This document shows, in pieces, positions 45,648 through 57,690 of a stretch of 64,000 bases of DNA. Under the pieces are notes generated by a model. That model ran no database searches, had not been told where the DNA came from, and was given only the letters and a program-made list of their open reading frames with translations. The first letter of the stretch is position 1. Each line of letters begins with the position of its first letter. The stretch spans positions 4,637,143-4,701,142 of the forward strand of contig NC_079491.1 in assembly GCF_020520425.1 (NCBI RefSeq), read 5' to 3'. Made by a program: the position numbers and the translations under genes. Source of the stretch: Spinacia oleracea. Its lineage: Eukaryota; Streptophyta; Magnoliopsida; Caryophyllales; Amaranthaceae.

Positions 45648-47632
45648 TTTAGGGTTTCAATCAGTTTTATAAGCTGTATTTGGGGTTTCAATTAGGAAGC
45701 AAAATGGACTTACAAGGTTTTTCTGGAGAGGTTTGCCGATGTAACGGAGGATTTAACCGGGAGCTCCTACCAAATTATATTTTCCGGCGAGAACTCCGCG
45801 TTTTTAGGGTTTTGATTTGGGAGAAAATTGTAGGTGAAAGAGAAGAGGTACTCCGTACTAATCTGCAATAACTTTCCGTTTCAATTGCTTTTTCGTTTAG
45901 AAAAAATACAGTAAAAAAAAAACGGTAACTTTTTCGTTTCAATTGCTTTTTATGTTCCCAATATATTTTTAAACTTTCCCGCGCAATGTTGTAGATTATG
46001 TAGCAAGAATTGGTAATGGGCTCGGCCCTAAATAACCTCATTTGGGCCTTTATCATGTGATGTAGCATGTAAACACAATCTTGTCAATTGCCAAGTCAAA
46101 TTAGTCTCTTAAAATAGCAACATAAAAATAACCTTGTTAATTTCCCTCCAAAGTATTTTAATTGGGCACATAGAATTAGTGGAGGTCTAGTTAGTGACCC
46201 GAACGATTTTCCGGATTATTGGATAATGTGAAGCACGGAGTATATTGTAACTACAGGTGCCAATGACTCTAAAGCTCGAGTTATAATGTCACAAATAGAA
46301 TTAGATATTATGCAATTTAGCTCTAGTGATCATGTCCCATGTTGCGACCATATCTTTTTCAATGTTGGGATGAGACTAAATCAGACCTTGTGTAGAGTCC
46401 ATCAAATCTTGTTGGTGGAGTCCGTATCAGAATTTGATCACTAGTAAAAGCAGGGAAGGAGTTTGGACAAGAAAAAATTATTACCAAACTCATAGAGGTT
46501 ATATAAGCCCTAATATAGCAATACAGGTGTACGTTATTTCAACATAGACTTGATCAAAAGCCAGGCCGGACTGGGTTTGGACTGGGCAACAACCTAAAAA
46601 TCAGCTCAATAAGTCCGATTGCCAGACCGGGTTTGGACTGGGCAACAACCTAAAAATCAGCTCAATAAGTCCGATTGTGCCGAATTTTGGGTTGATTTTA
46701 TGCGCCCAAAATCTGTTGTTTCGGGCTTAAAATAGCGGCATTTTAAGGCTAATTTTGGACGTATCAATTTTATATCTAAATTTGTGGTTTAAAGTTGCCC
46801 AAAATCCCATCCAAAAAATTAGAAGGGATCAGTCCAGGCCCAATTACCTAGCCTAATTTTGCCAAAATCGTTATTTTTGGACCGGGACAATTTTATAACT
46901 AATTTTGTGTTTTAAGTTGCTTAAAACCCACCCCAAATAGAAAAAATACAGGACGGGCCAGACCCGACAAAACGGGCTTAAAAATTCGCCAAAAACCCGT
47001 TGTTTTGGGGCCGAGGCAGGCTCTAAGTGGATCAGGTCTACTTCGATACCCTCATTTGGAGCTAAATAGCCAATAGGTCAAGTGCTGAAAAACAACTACA
47101 GAAAAATGACACAAGTTGAATGCAAACTATGTCATTAGTTACCTTCCTCAACATTGTACATGACATAAAAAGTTCCTATAGTTTTCTCTTTAATTAGCAG
47201 CAAATGTAGTGTAGATAACATTGCAGCATTTCATTTTCCTCCCTGTTTGAACCAGATCCTACCCAGGCTTACTTGATAATTAAAGATCATTAAATTCTTC
47301 TTGAAACTACACGATCATGTAGTTTTAACACAAACAAAATGATATCTGCTTCAAATAACATACAAAATGATGCTTTGTTAATTTGCCATCAAAGGTGGCA
47401 GAGTATGAGGTTCAGATCAACCTTAGACCATATTGACATCAGTTCTAAGCAAAATAAACTTAATACCAAAATATACTGATCTGAAATCACAGTGCCTGAA
47501 AATCATCCAGATCAATAATCTTATCAGAACTCAGAAGAAATAATACCAGTAGACAAACGAGTCATCTTCTCCTCTAATTCTCTCCTTTTCTTCGCGCTTC
47601 TTTCCATGAACTCCTTTTCCTCCATGTCAATT
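45648..47632. other. Intergenic between the two F-box-family genes, copy 1
   Basis: Starts with the promoter and leader of the 646-aa F-box gene. Contains the TIR element at 46,546-47,039. No gene was found; small ORFs near 45.7-46.0 kb are shadows of leader sequence. Confidence 0.4.
46546..47039. mobile_element. AGACCTGATCA-type element between F-box genes, copy 1
   Basis: Starts AGACTTGATCAAAAGCCAGG and ends GTGGATCAGGTCT. Near the left end a unit of about 62 bp (GGGTTTGGACTGGGCAACAA and following) is duplicated in tandem. Flanks ATTTCAACAT and ACTTCGATAC match weakly (6 of 10). Present in copy 2 at about 61,545-62,038. Confidence 0.65.
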
Positions 47633-48586
47633 TCAGCTTTTCTCGATCTTCTTCAGCATCTTTATCCTCTCCATTCTCAGCTTCTTTTCATTATGTTGTG
47701 TCTTTGCCTCCTCAACCATGGGAGCTAACCAGTCCACTTTTAAGCCTACGCGGTTGAGATCATCTAGAATTAATTGTATCTCATCTACTGTCGAATCAGT
47801 CAAGTCCTTTACTTTAGCCCTTTGGAGTGTGATGTTGAGCTTTGCTAATGACTCTAAGGCATAAGCTCGCATTGCCTTGCTACGGACAGAATTTTTACCG
47901 AATAGGGTACCGTGTTTAGCCCAAATTGTTTCTAATGTTGGGAGGAATTCAGACCTGATATCAACCCCTTCAAAGTTTACAGTTGATGAACCAGTTTTAC
48001 GAGTCTGCAACAGGTCGAAAGAGTCAAAGAGTGCAATATTTGAGAATGCTGTAATCTTACTACGCAACTGAAAATAAAAAGCATTCTCGAGAATTAATTA
48101 TGGTTACCTGTTGTACAGTTGAAGGAGTTACAGGTGTGGAATTTGCAATGAAAACTCTCCCTTCTGATAAATTTGGACCTATATACATGAATATAATTAG
48201 AAATCCTTGTATAATTGAGTTAATGACTTGAAAAACACCTTCACAAATACCTAATCTTTCTTCTTCGACATGAAAAATGACTTTTCTGATGTCAATTAAG
48301 AATCATTAAATGGAAAAAAGTATACGAGTTCATCACTAGTTAGCTAGGGGGTTAATTAGTATTACCTGTACTTCTTCCATTTGGAGTAGGTCTTATTTCA
48401 TCAGAGTGATTTGCTGCACAAGAATGTGGTTGTTCATTGAAAAAACTTGTCCACGCCTCTTCTTCTTCTTCATCCTGCTTGAAATTGGTTGTTCTGTTAA
48501 GTTCACTTGATTCGGAAAACTCCTGACTAGAGGAATCATCCACCACTCCATCTGAAGCTTGCTGGCGGGAAGGGCCTGCCTTTGTC

Positions 48587-48630
<44 letters not shown>

Positions 48631-48631
48631 T

Positions 48632-48662
<31 letters not shown>

Positions 48663-48703
48663 CATCTTCATCATCATCTTCATCATCATCATCATTGCGT
48701 TCA
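47633..48703 (-). pseudogene. F-box-family paralogue 3, 3' exons only, copy 1
   Basis: Exons matching exons 2-4 of the 646-aa gene: 48366-48703, 48108-48178 and 47633-48004 (an alternative acceptor would start exon 4 at 48067). Exon 2 encodes a long Asp/Glu run from a GAT/GAA repeat, then a Ser/acidic linker. Exon 4 keeps LPTLETIWAKHG and GLKVDWLAP. It stops early (TGA 47633-47635) through a 1-base frameshift: the next frame continues KAEIDMEEKEFMERSAKK and ends about 39 codons later, as in the paralogue. No F-box exon is found between 48,704 and the duplication junction at 50,583; it probably lies beyond the unit, so this copy lacks its 5' end. Confidence 0.75.
48586..48695. repeat. (ATC/GAT)n trinucleotide repeat, coding for poly-Asp on the minus strand
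   Basis: About 35 ATC/TTC triplets in a row. On the minus strand it reads in frame as Asp with scattered Glu inside exon 2 of paralogue 3. Poly-His, poly-Ile and poly-Met readings in other frames are artefacts. Confidence 0.9.
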
Positions 48704-50195
48704 CTTCAAAAGCAAACAAACATCCTGTCAGAGCTCTGATGAACAACTATGGAACATATTATTGACTCATAAAGAACAAAACCACTTCATATAATCATAT
48801 TGCTATGGTTTAAGCTTAGTAGTAGTAGACATCTATTGTAATTAATAACTTCATTGCTTATCAGACAAGCTTTTTAGCCATATGCAACCATTGAATCACA
48901 TCAACTGTAACATGTACTGTTACAAACTGTACTTTGAAATATGAAAACGAAATTATAGAAACTAGATTAGGACGAGATTATCTCTGTCCTTAGGATAATA
49001 TTAGCCCCCACTATAATTGCTGATGAGATTCAAAGCTAATCTACCCCCAGGATTCCCTAATCATATGAACGGATTACAGCAATATCATCCATTCTCAAGA
49101 ACATGTGTTTATCAGAAATATGAATGAAAAACGTAATTAACATTAACCTTCTGCCTTAGGTTAAATAGGAAAATAATATGGCAGTTACAAAAGTAACCGC
49201 CTCTGATATTATCCTATTTAATTAAATCGTTAATTAGATCCTTAAATAAGCCGTGCGCGTGCCGGCTAGCAACTAGCTTGTTATTTAAATGGTCTAGCTA
49301 TTAGCTTGAAATTTATAAAAGTTTCAAGCTAGTCCCTCTCCCTAGCTACAACCATTGGAGATGCTCTTATTAACCCAATTAACCCAACACTAGCAAACAA
49401 GCCCAATGCCCCACTTGGTCCAATGACTCAAGGCACAACATATTTAATAAGTCAAGCACATGGGTATATTTAAAGATATACAAAGGTTCATATTTCTTCC
49501 ATGTGAGAGAAAACTCCCACATAACAAAGTGAAGACTATTATATCTAACATGTACTTCATCCATTATACATATATAGTTCTAACTTCTAAACTCCAAGTA
49601 AGCAACTTCTTTTCATCCATCGAGTTACGAGTGTGTTACATAAAACATTGACTAGTACTTTACAACGAGACAATATAAATGATTATGAAATGCTCAAACT
49701 CAGCTCGATCTCTCAAGTCATGTAATCATGGAAAATGCTTTTGATTGTTACCTTTTCCTTAATGAAAATTAGCAATGACAAATCAACAATTACTTTAATT
49801 TGATAATTGGTTACAACGATCAAAAGGAATATATTTGTCACCCTAAACCAGAAAGTTCAAAAAAAAAAATCATATGATTAATTACTGATTACAGAATAGC
49901 TTGAATAAGCATCATCAACAGCCAACACAAGCCCTTCAACAAAACTTAATTTACTATTTCCATGATATATAGTACACCAACATTTTACCATTTTCATGTT
50001 ATAGTACAAAACAACACCCAAAAATACAAAAGGAGAAGCTTGCAAAAGTGAGTAATTCCACATAAAACAGGGGAAAACGGAAAGTGAGTAATTTACGATT
50101 GGTGACCCTATCAAACCAATTTTAATTTTCTTACAAACCTTGATACTTTGATCAATAATACGAAGCACATATTACCGATAACAAATTCACAATTA

Positions 50196-50286
50196 CTCCC
50201 TCCGTTTCATTATATTTGCTCCGCTTTGACCAAAAAGCCCTGACAAAAATTGGTCAAATGGAGCGAATAAAATGAGATTGAGGGAG
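50196..50286. mobile_element. Short Stowaway-like MITE
   Basis: CTCCCTCCGTTTCATTATAT at the left and ATAAAATGAGATTGAGGGAG at the right, flanked by TA on both sides (50,194-50,195; 50,287-50,288). Only about 91 bp. Confidence 0.8.
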
Positions 50287-50428
50287 TATGAAATATTTCT
50301 TCATGACTAGGCCAAAAACGAGACGTACAATTTGATTGCATAGCTACTTAATTGTTTTGTTTCCTAATTTATTAGTACCCTGCGCAGTACACATACTGAC
50401 TTACATAGAACACGCAAATAAAAAAACT

Positions 50429-50583
50429 AGACCTGATCAAGACAAGCCCGGCCTGGCCCGCCCGAATTTTTTGTGAGTTTGGGTAGATTTTTCCGGCCCG
50501 GTTTCCGGGCCCGGTCCGAAAAATTAATTTTTCTGGGACGGGTTTGGAAAACACAAAAATACACTTTTTAGTTATAAAAAGTG
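50429..50583. mobile_element. AGACCTGATCA-type element cut off at the duplication junction
   Basis: Starts AGACCTGATCAAGACAAGC and runs through CGGCCCG-rich sequence, but stops without a right terminus exactly where copy 2 begins. Its missing half should follow copy 2 outside the window. Confidence 0.75.
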
Positions 50584-52129
50584 TATAGAGATAATTTCTT
50601 TTTATTACGTATTGTAGTTCATAATTCAACCTAATTTATATGCTTTTAAAAGTCACAAAACCAAAAACTAAAAACTAACAGTAGTATCAAACGTCCTAAC
50701 GCGGTCCATTCATATCATGAAAGTATATAAGAGTGATATAAGAGTCCCTCAATACTCAATAGTGATTGGAACTTTTTAAATGTATGTGGGAGCTTACGTC
50801 TCAAAGTTACGTGAAATCAATTTTGTAATGGAAAAAGAAAGTGGTCCATTCCTTTATCTTTGTCTCACTTTTTTTTAGCCATAACATAATAATGCCCACA
50901 TATATTCTTAACAAATTTATGCTACCAATGATTTTCTTAACGATCTGGTTTTCAAGCCCATACGAGTACACATTAGTACATTATATGTAAGATAAAAGAA
51001 TCTCGGTCATTTAGACCAGACACATACATTCAAGATAAAAGAGTCTCGACGATTGAACCAGTGAATTGCTTGGTTATAAATCACAAAAAAATTGATATGT
51101 TAAAGTGTGTCAATAGAGTCAAAATAAAAATAGTGCAGTCATTAAAAAAACGGAAGAAGTAAACATTTTATGAATTTAACTTATTTCGCGCTCAAAATCA
51201 AACATCAATTACATCATCCAGTAAAGTCCGATAAATAGTTATTTGGTATCACCAATTTTACCACACTATTTGCATGGTCGCAATTTTATGCTTACGAAAT
51301 GCTAACCGCACAATTGCACAATTTGCACTTCACGTCATCATTCCCTTGTTCATACTTGATGGTTGAGTACTTGAAAATATAAAATGGTCTCAAACCCGAA
51401 TAATAAGGGTCAAGTACATAAAATCTGAATATTCCTCTTATCTTGACGTTGACCATTATGATTCCTTCTGGGACACTCATTTATGAAGTCGAAATCAATA
51501 TTTGAAGAAATATCTTTACCATTTTACCTCTTACCCTAATTGGATATGTTAATTACTTAATTTTATTTACTTAGTAAAAGCTTTTTAAAACACATTCACG
51601 TACCGCTTTTCGCTTCGATCAAAGCTTTATAACTTTTTAGGTAATAATATTTATTGATACGATTTAATCATCATATCGAGTTCTGATTATAAACAATACC
51701 AATGAATCATGAGCACACGAACATTGACACTTGACACTTTAAGCAAATACGAAGTACATAATTCATCGTATGGACCCGATACACCGTAACAACAATAATT
51801 ATCTCGAAATCGGAGCATTATTATTATTGTTAACAAATGTAGTAACAATTGATTAAATTGGTGCTCCATAATCACAATTCAATTCCTTAATTCTTTCCAC
51901 TATCTAAATGATCTTCCTTTTCCATATCAATCTTAATTTAATCACCCCAATCTTGACTTCTAAGCAACAACAAAAACATATCCAATTAGCTCACGTTTTG
52001 GGGGCAACCCATCCATCATATCCCAAACGTTACTATAAATTTGTTCATTATATTTCACATTCAAAACTCATAACTTTGCTCCAAAATCCCATCTTTTTCC
52101 CCTTTCTTTCAAAACTCTATAATTTAGGC
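50584..52129. promoter_or_regulatory. Upstream region of the SCPL20-like gene, copy 2
   Basis: Same sequence as 35,584-37,129. Here the flanking DNA is the distal end of copy 1, so the second gene may sit in a different regulatory setting beyond 1.5 kb. Confidence 0.4.
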
Positions 52130-55100
52130 ATGGATAATCACCATTTTCATCTTAATTATATCATGAAATCACCATTAATAATGTTGATAATGGTGTTTTT
52201 CCTCTGTTTCATTGTTATTACTGAATCTGCCCCTCAAACTGCTATTGTTACCCAACTTCCTGGCTTTAATGGCACTTTTCCCTCCAAACACTACTCCGGG
52301 TATTCATTTTATTATTGCTTTCAACATAATCTTCCTCCTTTTTTTTACTAATATTTTTATAAGAAATGTTTTCTTTTTGGATTCTTGTTCTGTTTTTGTT
52401 GTTTTAATGGTAAATTTTGAGTATTTTTCTGACATGATTTTTATTATCTTGTTATGAAATTTGAAGGTATGTAACAGTTGATGAAAATCATGGGAAGAAA
52501 ATGTTTTACTACTTTGTTGAATCAGAAAGAAACCCATCACAAGATCCTGTTGTTCTTTGGCTTAATGGAGGACCCGGGTGCTCGAGTTTTGATGGTTTTG
52601 TCTATGAACATGGTATGTACATCTTCCAATTCCAACCAAGTTTTAATGGATTAGTCTAATTAATTTAGTTTTGCTTATTAATTTAGTGAAAGTTTATAGA
52701 GTTGAAGTAGTAATTTGATGTATAATTGTATATATATATATATTTCAGGTCCTTTCAATTTTGAGGCAGCAAAAACAAAGGGAGGCATGCCAAAATTGCA
52801 TCTTAATCCCTACAGTTGGTCCAAGGTCACACAACCTGCCTCGTGTTTTCCCATGAATGGGCATAATTTTGATTACTTCATCATTGTTACAAACTAGACC
52901 TAATCAAATTGCGGGCCGGGTTATGACTTAAATTCTGCCCACTATGTCGGACCGGGTCGGATTGGGCCAAACATTTCTGTCCCAAAACCCGCTATTTGGG
53001 CCAAAAATGGCAGGCTTTACGGGCCATTCGGGCCGGGCCAACTTTACAACTAAAGTTGCAATTTTGAGTTGCCCAAAACCCACGCAAAAATGAAAAAAAA
53101 AACTGACTGGGCCCAAAAATCGGGCCTAAAAATTCTGCTCGGGGTCCGCTATTTTCGGGCTGGGCCAATTTACAACTAAAATTGCAATTTTAAGTTGCCC
53201 AAAACCCACGCTAAAATAAAAATTTGGCACAGGCCCGGAAATCGGGCCTAAATTTTTTGCTCTAGATTCGCTATTTTTCGGGCTGGGCCAAATTTACAAC
53301 TAAAATTGCAATTTTGAGTTGGCCAAAACTCACGCCAAATAGAAAAAACTGCCCGGGCCCGAAAATCGGGCCTAAAATTATGCTCGGGATCTGCTATTTT
53401 TCGGGCCTTGCCAGCGGGCCAGGCTCATGATAACCAGGTGTGTTACAAACTCATTTTGTTTCAAAATTCCAGGTTTCCAACATGATCTACTTGGACTCAC
53501 CATCAGGAGTTGGATATTCTTACTCACAAAACACAACTGATTTTAATACCGGGGATCTCAAAACCGCATCTGACACTCATACATTCCTGCTCAAGGTTCA
53601 TTTTCATTTATTAATCACTGTAATATAATGAATATGGTTAAATTTTTACTAATTTACTGTACTGATTGTTGTTAATATGGTGCAAACAGTGGTTTGACAT
53701 CTATAAAGAGTTTGCTGCAAACCCATTTTTCATAGCTGGTGAGTCTTATGCTGGGATTTATGTGCCAACACTTGCTTCAGAAGTTGTCAAAGGTAAATTT
53801 TCCTTTAAAAACTTGTAAGAAGATTATGGTTTGATTCGATTTTATTCGATTTTATTCAAAGAGTAATAAACTGAGAGGTATGCAGGACTTGATGCTGGTT
53901 TGAAGCCTGTTATCAATTTGAAGGTAATAATTTAATTTACTGTAACTTTGTAGATTAACTGTGAGTTTGAATCAGATTTTCTAATACTTTAATTACTGTC
54001 TTGATATTCAGGGTTATATGGTAGGAAATGGAGTAACAGATGAAACCTATGATGGAAATGCTTTAGTCCCTTTTGCACATGGGATGGGTTTGATCCCTGA
54101 TGAACTATACCGGGTACAGAAAGTTTTCCTCTTCATTTTTTTTGATTCTTGAACTTTTTTCAGATTTTCTGATGATTCTATTGTAGCATATTTATGTGTT
54201 CTTGGTTTATGAGATGCCAGAATCAAGCTACATGAATTTTTTTGCTGTCGTTTGCATGATTGCATCAATTGTTTACTGATTTGGAAGCAAACCTGTCAAT
54301 TTTTAAAAAGCAGAACATGTTACAGTTATTTAAATATACCTGATCAACATGAGCACGGACGCTAGCGCGGAAAATAACGGGCTTTTTGGGAAGATTTTTA
54401 GGCCCGTTTTGGGGACTGGCCTAGCCTGATTTTAAAAAATTTAGGGTGGGTTTTGGACAACTCAAAATTATAATTTTAGTTATAAATTTGGACCGGCCCT
54501 AAAATGGCCCACAAACCCACTATCTTTGGCCCTAAATAGCAGTTATTTTACCTATGGGCAGAATGTTTAAAGCATGGCCCGGCCCACAATTTGATCAGGT
54601 CTAAGTAGATGTGATCAAAATTCGGGCCGGACCGGGTTTTAACACTAAAATTCATGCCCAAACCCATAAAATTGGCGCGGGCATCGCCGGCCGAAACTTG
54701 GCCGGGCTCGGGTTTTGGTATAAAATGCATATTTTAGGCTACCCAAACCCATATGACAGAATATATAAAATTGGTGTGGGCATTGCCGGCCGAAACTTGA
54801 CCGGGCTCGGGTTTTGGGGTCGGGACCGGGTTGGGTCGGGCTGCGCGGGCCGAGCTATAGTTGATCAGGTCTAGGTCTAAGTTATCATTTTGTTAAGAAT
54901 AACCTTACCAAGCAAACATCCCTTGCGATATATGACAGATTATAGTGTAATTCTGCAGAGGATCGTCACAGAGTGTGAAGGAAACTACTACAATCCAACC
55001 ACTGATGGTTGTGATGCCTTGATTTCAAAAGTTAACCAGGTTAATTATTTCCACTTTCCTAATCATGTAACTTAATTTCATTACATTCTATATTGATTTG

Positions 55101-57023
55101 GGTTAGCTTTCTGCTTAAACATAATGCATTATGTTTAATCACTTGCAGGATGTTGATGGATTGAATATATATGACATTCTGGAACCTTGTTATCACTCCC
55201 CTAACTCAGGTATACAGAACACTACTACTCATCTAAGACTACCTTCAACAATTTCCAGCTTCAAGGCATTAGGAGAAACCGAAAGGCCTCTTCCTGTGAG
55301 GAAAAGGATATTTGGTCGGGCTTGGCCCCTTAGAGCTCCTGTCAGGCCCGGGAGAGTTCCTACCTGGCCCGAAATCGCCAACAGCGTTTCTGTTCCTTGC
55401 ATTGTAAGTTACTCGATTACAGTACCTTCAGATTTTTTTGAATGAGCAAGTAGTACTAGACCTGTCAAACGGGTCGGTTGGGTCGGTTTGTAGAAAAAAT
55501 TACTTTCGCGGTCGGGTTAATTCGAGTCGGTCACTTTCGGGTTTGGATTTACAAATGCTTATTCGAGACCAGAAGTTTCGGGTTTGGGTCGAACCGATGG
55601 GTTTAGAGATTCTAAAACGCTATTTATATTTTTATTAATTTGGATAATAAATACGGAGTATACAAAATATGTGTATAAATTAACAAATTTTCATACACAA
55701 GTTTACATTTGGTCAAATTCAACCATAAAATGACATAGTTCAAATCAAAATTATATTACATACAGCAATAGTAACAACATGTTTAATGTGCTTAAAATTC
55801 TTCGTACTCTCATTTATTATTATAAATACAACGATAAAACGAGTTCGGTCGGGTTTTGACCCATTACTTTTCTGGTAGTTTGGGTTCGTATAAAATCGGG
55901 TTACGGGTCACGAAATCTTGTTCAAGACCCACTACTTTGGGTCGGGTTCAGGCCGGATCGGGTCGGGTCGGTTTTTGGCAGGTCTATGAGCAACCACTAC
56001 ATGGAGGACTAATAACAATGTGAATGTGTATTTAAACTTATAGAATGATGAAGTTGCAACTTCATGGCTGAATGACAAGGCAGTAAGAAAAGCACTTCAT
56101 GCTGATGAGGTAAGAGTATCACTTTCATCTCTTTTCTTCTGCAGAAAGAAATACAAATTTAGTACAAAGGTTTTCTATATGCCAATCTGATTGTTCTTCT
56201 GATTATTGCTTCAGGAAAGTGTAGCAGGTCCTTGGGAACTGTGCACAGGCAGAATTTCTTTCGACCATGATGCAGGAAGCATGATCAAATACCATAAAGA
56301 TCTCACTTCTCGAGGCTACCGAGTCCTCATATACAGGTAAATCAGTTTCTGATAACCATAAAAATAGACCTGATCAACTACTGACCGGCCCGCTGGCCCG
56401 ACCCGAACCAATCTGTAAAAAAATGTGGGTCTGGACAGCCTCAAATACGATTTTTGATATATGTTTTGGGTATACATATTTGTGTTAAAACCTGGCCCGA
56501 CCTGAATTTTGATCACCTCTGCATAAGCATGATTTCACTGATAAATGTGATTTTTGTTCTGATTTTTTTGTTCTGATTTATCAACATATGACAGTGGAGA
56601 CCATGATATGTGTGTTCCATACACCGGGAGTGAGGCATGGACGAAATCTATTGGATACAAAGTAGTAGACGAGTGGAGGCAATGGGTTTGCAATGAACAA
56701 ATTTCTGGGTTAGTCTTTACTTTTCAGATTATATGTTCAGCAAATCTATTGTGTAGTAATGAAATGATTAACTGGTATTCACTACATATTTGCAGGTTTA
56801 CACAGGGGTATGAGAAGAATCTCACTTTCCTTACCATAAAGGTAAACAGAATTTAAATTTCTTAGTTCAATCCATGTTTTGGAAAACATGAAATCTTCAA
56901 CATGAGTCTGAATCTGCAACATGAACATTTGTTGTGCAGGGGGCAGGACATACAGTACCAGAATACAAACCGCGAGAAGCACTGTATTTTTATAGCCAGT
57001 TTTTGGCAGGAAAAAGAATATGA
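52130..57023 (+). CDS. SCPL20: Serine carboxypeptidase-like 20 (SCPL20), copy 2 (14 exons, 508 aa)
   Basis: Protein identical to copy 1. Exons: 52130-52299, 52467-52612, 52749-52825, 53473-53595, 53690-53792, 53886-53923, 54012-54113, 54959-55039, 55149-55403, 56044-56109, 56215-56336, 56595-56708, 56796-56841 and 56940-57023. The one base missing relative to copy 1 is in the A-run of intron 3 (53,093-53,102), so it does not touch coding or splice sites. The catalytic triad and substrate loop are intact. The upstream 1.5 kb is also identical, so expression should be near-equal unless distant elements matter. Confidence 0.92.
52896..53441. mobile_element. AGACCTGATCA-TIR element in SCPL20 intron 3, copy 2
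   Basis: Same insertion as in copy 1 with the same flanking GTTACAAACT duplication, so it predates the 15-kb duplication. One A shorter. Confidence 0.82.
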
Positions 57024-57690
57024 AAATATTTCATGTTTAGAGACTCGAATGTAATTTCATCTGACAAATAAGTTTCTGTAGGATTACAATTTGAAAGAAA
57101 TATACATGGTTATACTTCAGATGCAGCAGACATGCTGATGCATTTGTTTACTTTGCTAGTTTTCTTTGCTGGTATTACATCAGAGACTTAAGACAAGTCT
57201 GCAGTGGCATAGAGAAAGTATGTGATTATGCGATTTCAACAGAAATGGAAAACTGAAAACATAAAAGATAACACACTACGAGGTCAAAAAAATAAATTCT
57301 CAACCCATCTGATAAACCATTTTGACACGTTTAGCGTAGACCTGATCAACATGAGCTCGACCAGCTGGTCTGGCCCGAATTGATTCAAATATGAAACAAT
57401 CAATTGAAAGATTACAAACAGAACAATCAGAATGCTGTGAGGATCAAGGCATTTTTCCATAATAAAAATGATAAAGGCATTCATAAAAGCATATGACAAA
57501 TTAGACTAAAAGTCTCAAAATTCCTGCATTTCTTCATAATTCCTGCATTTTTCCATAATAAAAAGGATCAAGACATTCCTAAAACATACCATATTCCTAA
57601 AACATAACATATTCCTAAAACATAACATATTCCTAAAACAAACACAAGGACTGTCAGAAGACGTACTACACAGCAAATTGCATTTACAAA

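Larger units (their letters stand above)
35584..50583. repeat. Copy 1 of a 15-kb direct tandem duplication
   Basis: From TATAGAGATAATTTC at 35,584 the sequence is repeated from 50,584, offset exactly 15,000 bp, and 14,999 bp after the A-run at 38,093-38,103 (11 A, against 10 A in copy 2). Sequence just left of the two starts is unrelated (GGATTAT against AAAAGTG), which fixes the breakpoint. The unit carries an SCPL20-like gene, one intact F-box gene and the 3' exons of another. Confidence 0.97.
48704..50583. other. Distal end of duplication unit, copy 1: intron-like and intergenic DNA
   Basis: Should be intron 1 of F-box paralogue 3. Contains a Stowaway-like MITE and the truncated TIR element at the junction. 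No F-box-like exon could be found in any frame. Confidence 0.45.

Noticed and set aside
48559-48794. Poly-His, poly-Ile and poly-Met ORFs (also in copy 2)
   Set aside because: They are frame shadows of the ATC repeat; the frame consistent with splicing is poly-Asp on the minus strand.
35584-50583. Treating the exact 15,000-bp offset as proof of an artificial construct
   Set aside because: A round number alone is not evidence; the single homopolymer change and gene content fit natural duplication or ordinary assembly error equally well.
52928-53116. 62-aa minus ORF present only in copy 2
   Set aside because: It exists only because the A-run is one base shorter and lies wholly inside a non-coding TIR element.
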